A DNA stretch of 64,000 nt from Hippea sp. KM1 (lineage in GTDB: Bacteria > Campylobacterota_A > Desulfurellia > Desulfurellales > Hippeaceae), in contig NZ_JAFP01000001.1 of NCBI RefSeq assembly GCF_000526195.1, positions 401,001 through 465,000 on the forward strand. The letters run 5' to 3'. A program made the position numbers and the translations under genes. Each line of letters begins with the position of its first letter. Position 1 is the stretch's first letter. Positions 61,735-64,000 of this stretch are shown here, one piece after another. The notes beneath the pieces were generated by a model. It was given only the letters and a program-made list of their open reading frames with translations, searched no databases and was not told the DNA's origin.

Positions 61735-62718
61735 ATGGAGAGTATTGGAGAATTGTTGGGTTTTAGGCATCCCGATGAGATGAGGGAGTTTTTTAGAAAT
61801 AAATCGAAGAAGATGGAGTCTAAGTTAACCTCCCTTGAGGATGCCGTCGATAGGTTTGTAAAAGAGGGTGATTATCTTGCTATAGGCGGTTTTGGGTTGG
61901 TTAGAATACCTATGGCTTTCCTTCATGAGATGATAAGGCAGAAAAAGAAGGGATTGAAGTGTGCAGCCTTTACATCCAATTTGGACACAGACATGCTTGC
62001 TGCGGGTGAGATGTTTGATAAGACCGATGTCTCTTACGCCATCGCCTTTGAGGCTTTGGGCATACCCAAAATGATCAGGAGGTATTTTGAAAGTGGCAAG
62101 GTTTATACAACAGAATGGTCAAACGGGGCATTAGGCTGGAGGTATAAGGCTGCAGCTATGGGCTTGTCTTATCTGCCCATACGGTCTATGCTTGGCACAG
62201 ATACCCAGAACTACAGTGCGGCAAAAGAGATTACATGCCCCTTTACAGGCATGAAATACCTGGCTGTGCCTGCTCTTTATCCTGATGTTGCCGTTATACA
62301 TGTTCATGCGGCGGATATTTACGGTAATAGCTATATAAAGGGTGTGTTGATTGCAGATGTGGATATAGCCAAGGCGTCAAAGAAGGTCATCATAACAGCA
62401 GAGAGGATTGTTCCTGTCGATTTTTTCAGGGATAACCCGGAAAGAACCACCATACCCTTCTATCTTGTTGATGCCGTTGTAAAATCGCCTTATGGCTCGT
62501 ATCCTGCTAACATGCCCTATGAGTATTTTTTGGATGTTGATCATTTAAGGGAGATGCTTGATGCCTTTTCTACTCAGGAGGGTCTTGAGGATTTCTTGAA
62601 TAAAAATATATTCCAATGCAAGGATTTCTTTGATTACATAAATCTCCACGGCGGCCTTAAAAGGATTCAACACCTAATCGAATTGGAGAACGAGATCTTG
62701 GGAGGCTATAATGGATAG
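61735..62718 (+). CDS. CoA-transferase subunit A
   Basis: A 327-residue family I CoA-transferase alpha subunit, nearest in look to glutaconate/3-oxoacid CoA-transferases. It has GGFGLVRIP (51-59), the TSNLDTDMLAAGEM segment, and the CPFTGMKYLAVPAL loop. It pairs with the next gene, overlapping it by 8 bases. It would move CoA between an acyl-CoA (succinyl- or acetyl-CoA) and an organic acid. The substrate is unknown. Confidence 0.87.
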   Translation: MESIGELLGFRHPDEMREFFRNKSKKMESKLTSLEDAVDRFVKEGDYLAIGGFGLVRIPMAFLHEMIRQKKKGLKCAAFTSNLDTDMLAAGEMFDKTDVSYAIAFEALGIPKMIRRYFESGKVYTTEWSNGALGWRYKAAAMGLSYLPIRSMLGTDTQNYSAAKEITCPFTGMKYLAVPALYPDVAVIHVHAADIYGNSYIKGVLIADVDIAKASKKVIITAERIVPVDFFRDNPERTTIPFYLVDAVVKSPYGSYPANMPYEYFLDVDHLREMLDAFSTQEGLEDFLNKNIFQCKDFFDYINLHGGLKRIQHLIELENEILGGYNG

Positions 62719-63493
62719 CCTGAATTATAACGAGATGGAGCTGATGATCTGTGTGGCAAGTCGGGTTTTTGAGGATGGCGCCTCTGTTTCTGTTGGAACG
62801 GGTGTTCCCTGTGCTGCGGCCATGCTATCGCAGAAGTTGTATGCCCCCAATCTATTGATAACCTTTGAGGCGGGTTCTGTTGCTCCTCTGTTGCCTTCAA
62901 TGCCGCTGTCTGTGGGTGATTCTACAACCATGAGAAAGGCTATACAGACCACATCCACTGCCGATGCCATGGAGATGTTGCAAAGGGGTTTAATAGACTA
63001 TTGTTTTTTGGGTGGCGCCCAGATAGATATGTATGGCAACCTAAATTCTACGGTTATAGGGGATTACAGAAAACCGTCCGTTAGATTCCCTGGAAGCGGG
63101 GGTGCTAATGATTTTGCTTCTATGTCGTGGAGGACGATAGTTGTTACCCCTCAATCAAAGAGGAGGTTTACCAACAACATCGATTTTATCACAACCCCCG
63201 GGTATTTAACTGGGCCTGGCGAAAGGGAAAGGGCCGGTTTACCAAAGGGCACAGGGCCTTATAAGGTTATCACCAACATGGCTGTTTTGGGGTTTGATGA
63301 TAAGACGAAGAGGATGATGGTTGAGTCTGTCCATCCCGGTTATACGCTTGATGATGTCAGGAATAATACCGATTTTGAGCTTTTGGTTGCAGAAGATATA
63401 ACACAGACAAAGCCCCCGACAGAAGAGGAGCTTTATATTTTGCGCAACGAGGTCGACCCATTCAGAGCGGTTATAGGTAAAAAAGCCCAATGA
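62711..63493 (+). CDS. CoA-transferase subunit B
   Basis: Catalytic partner, 260 residues. The glutamate that carries CoA is probably Glu53 in LITFEAGSVAP, which aligns in place with the ExG motif of glutaconate CoA-transferase beta. LGGAQIDMYGNLNSTVIG and GSGGANDFASMSWRTIVV are family segments. It ends the TRAP-aminotransferase-CoA-transferase cluster, 95 bases before the rRNA promoter. Confidence 0.88.
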   Translation: MDSLNYNEMELMICVASRVFEDGASVSVGTGVPCAAAMLSQKLYAPNLLITFEAGSVAPLLPSMPLSVGDSTTMRKAIQTTSTADAMEMLQRGLIDYCFLGGAQIDMYGNLNSTVIGDYRKPSVRFPGSGGANDFASMSWRTIVVTPQSKRRFTNNIDFITTPGYLTGPGERERAGLPKGTGPYKVITNMAVLGFDDKTKRMMVESVHPGYTLDDVRNNTDFELLVAEDITQTKPPTEEELYILRNEVDPFRAVIGKKAQ

Positions 63494-63587
63494 GCAATAT
63501 TTTTGTGTTGAAAGTCGGGGTATTGTTTTTTAAAAATCCTTATACTGATGGGCTTTTTGGAAAAAATGATTTTTTGATAATTTCCCC

Positions 63588-63616
63588 TTGACTTTTCCCC
63601 CAAAGTGTATTATATT
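63588..63616 (+). promoter_or_regulatory. rRNA operon promoter
   Basis: TTGACT (63588-63593), a 17-base spacer, and TATATT (63611-63616), about 110 bases before the 16S gene. It is preceded by A/T-rich runs that could act as an UP element. Confidence 0.7.
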
Positions 63617-63624
63617 CTCATTCC

Positions 63625-63640
63625 GTCGCTTGGAAGCGAC
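63625..63640 (+). other. Leader hairpin of the rRNA transcript
   Basis: GTCGCT/AGCGAC stem of 6 pairs with loop TGGA, starting about 9 bases after the -10 box. It would form at the 5' end of the pre-rRNA. A weak boxA-like run (GGTCTTTTAAAA) follows at 63643-63654. Confidence 0.5.
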
Positions 63641-63725
63641 ACGGTCTTTTAAAAGCCAAGATGGAAAGATAGCCCTGGTTGATATAGAGTTTTAGCCAGA
63701 TAAGATAATCTTTCTTTTCATGTTT

Positions 63726-64000
<275 letters not shown>

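Noticed and set aside
63480..63558. Inverted repeat AAAAAGCCCA / TGGGCTTTTT after the CoA-transferase genes
   Set aside because: The two 10-base arms are separated by about 59 bases. This is too far for a convincing intrinsic terminator, and A/T runs make chance matches likely.

Overview
The window looks like the chromosome of a thermophilic, anaerobic, sulfur-metabolising bacterium, most likely of the Desulfurellales (Hippea or Desulfurella type). I base this on the partial 16S rRNA at the right edge, the anaerobic cobalamin genes (cbiL, cbiC, cbiJ), FeoAB ferrous-iron uptake, a TAXI-type TRAP transporter beside CoA-transferase genes, and codon use rich in AGG and ATA. The genus is an inference from memory and was not searched. 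Genes are tightly packed, often with 4-base ATGA overlaps, and no gene-free stretch exceeds 300 bases.

Layout. 1-2030: end of a cobalamin operon (cbiL-cbiC-cbiJ). 2031-4995: MarR-controlled drug efflux (marR-emrA-emrB, minus). 5061-5480: yjbQ. 5610-10764: riboflavin genes ribD-ribE-ribBA-ribH, then nusB-pyrF-pyrE, ending at a two-way terminator. 10779-12374: a tiny exported protein plus an HtrA protease (minus). 12553-12864: an ABM-fold protein. 13022-18015: an AT-rich island with a four-gene type III-like restriction-modification system (minus). 18241-24724: a seven-gene minus operon (HD-GYP protein, tlyA, dedA, tauE, DUF1634, OmpR-type regulator, histidine kinase). 24791-30288: RND efflux operon 1. 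30409-31763: a tandem HD-GYP protein converging on a 59-residue protein. 31821-37862: RND efflux operon 2 with its TetR regulator. 37979-41787: an MgtC/DUF4010 membrane protein, a V4R-like protein, alanine dehydrogenase and MiaA. 41758-43217: HtpX and a secreted repeat protein (minus). 43349-47550: FolE2, thiolase (minus), succinyl-CoA synthetase. 47563-51292: RNase H, FeoB, FeoA, a mini-membrane protein and a NifX-methyltransferase fusion (minus). 51411-57150: a DUF3108 protein, DnaE, a sugar-nucleotide epimerase and YbaK. 57310-63493: TAXI receptor, fused TRAP permease, aminotransferase and two CoA-transferase subunits. 63588-64000: rRNA promoter and the start of 16S.

How the genes work together. 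The most useful regulatory signal is a 19-base near-palindrome repeated exactly at the marR-emrAB promoter and at the promoter of RND operon 1. It sits at the same place relative to the -35 and -10 boxes at both, so one MarR protein probably controls both efflux systems. Five genes (marR, ribD, folE2, feoA and the MgtC-like gene) have promoter boxes ending only 6-9 bases before the start codon, which suggests leaderless mRNAs. The histidine kinase appears to start at a rare ATT codon. The restriction island carries two extra genes between mod and res, one with a second PD-(D/E)XK-type nuclease signature, and is the best candidate here for an unusual system. The TRAP-aminotransferase-CoA-transferase cluster, succinyl-CoA synthetase, thiolase and alanine dehydrogenase suggest use of amino or organic acids as carbon source.
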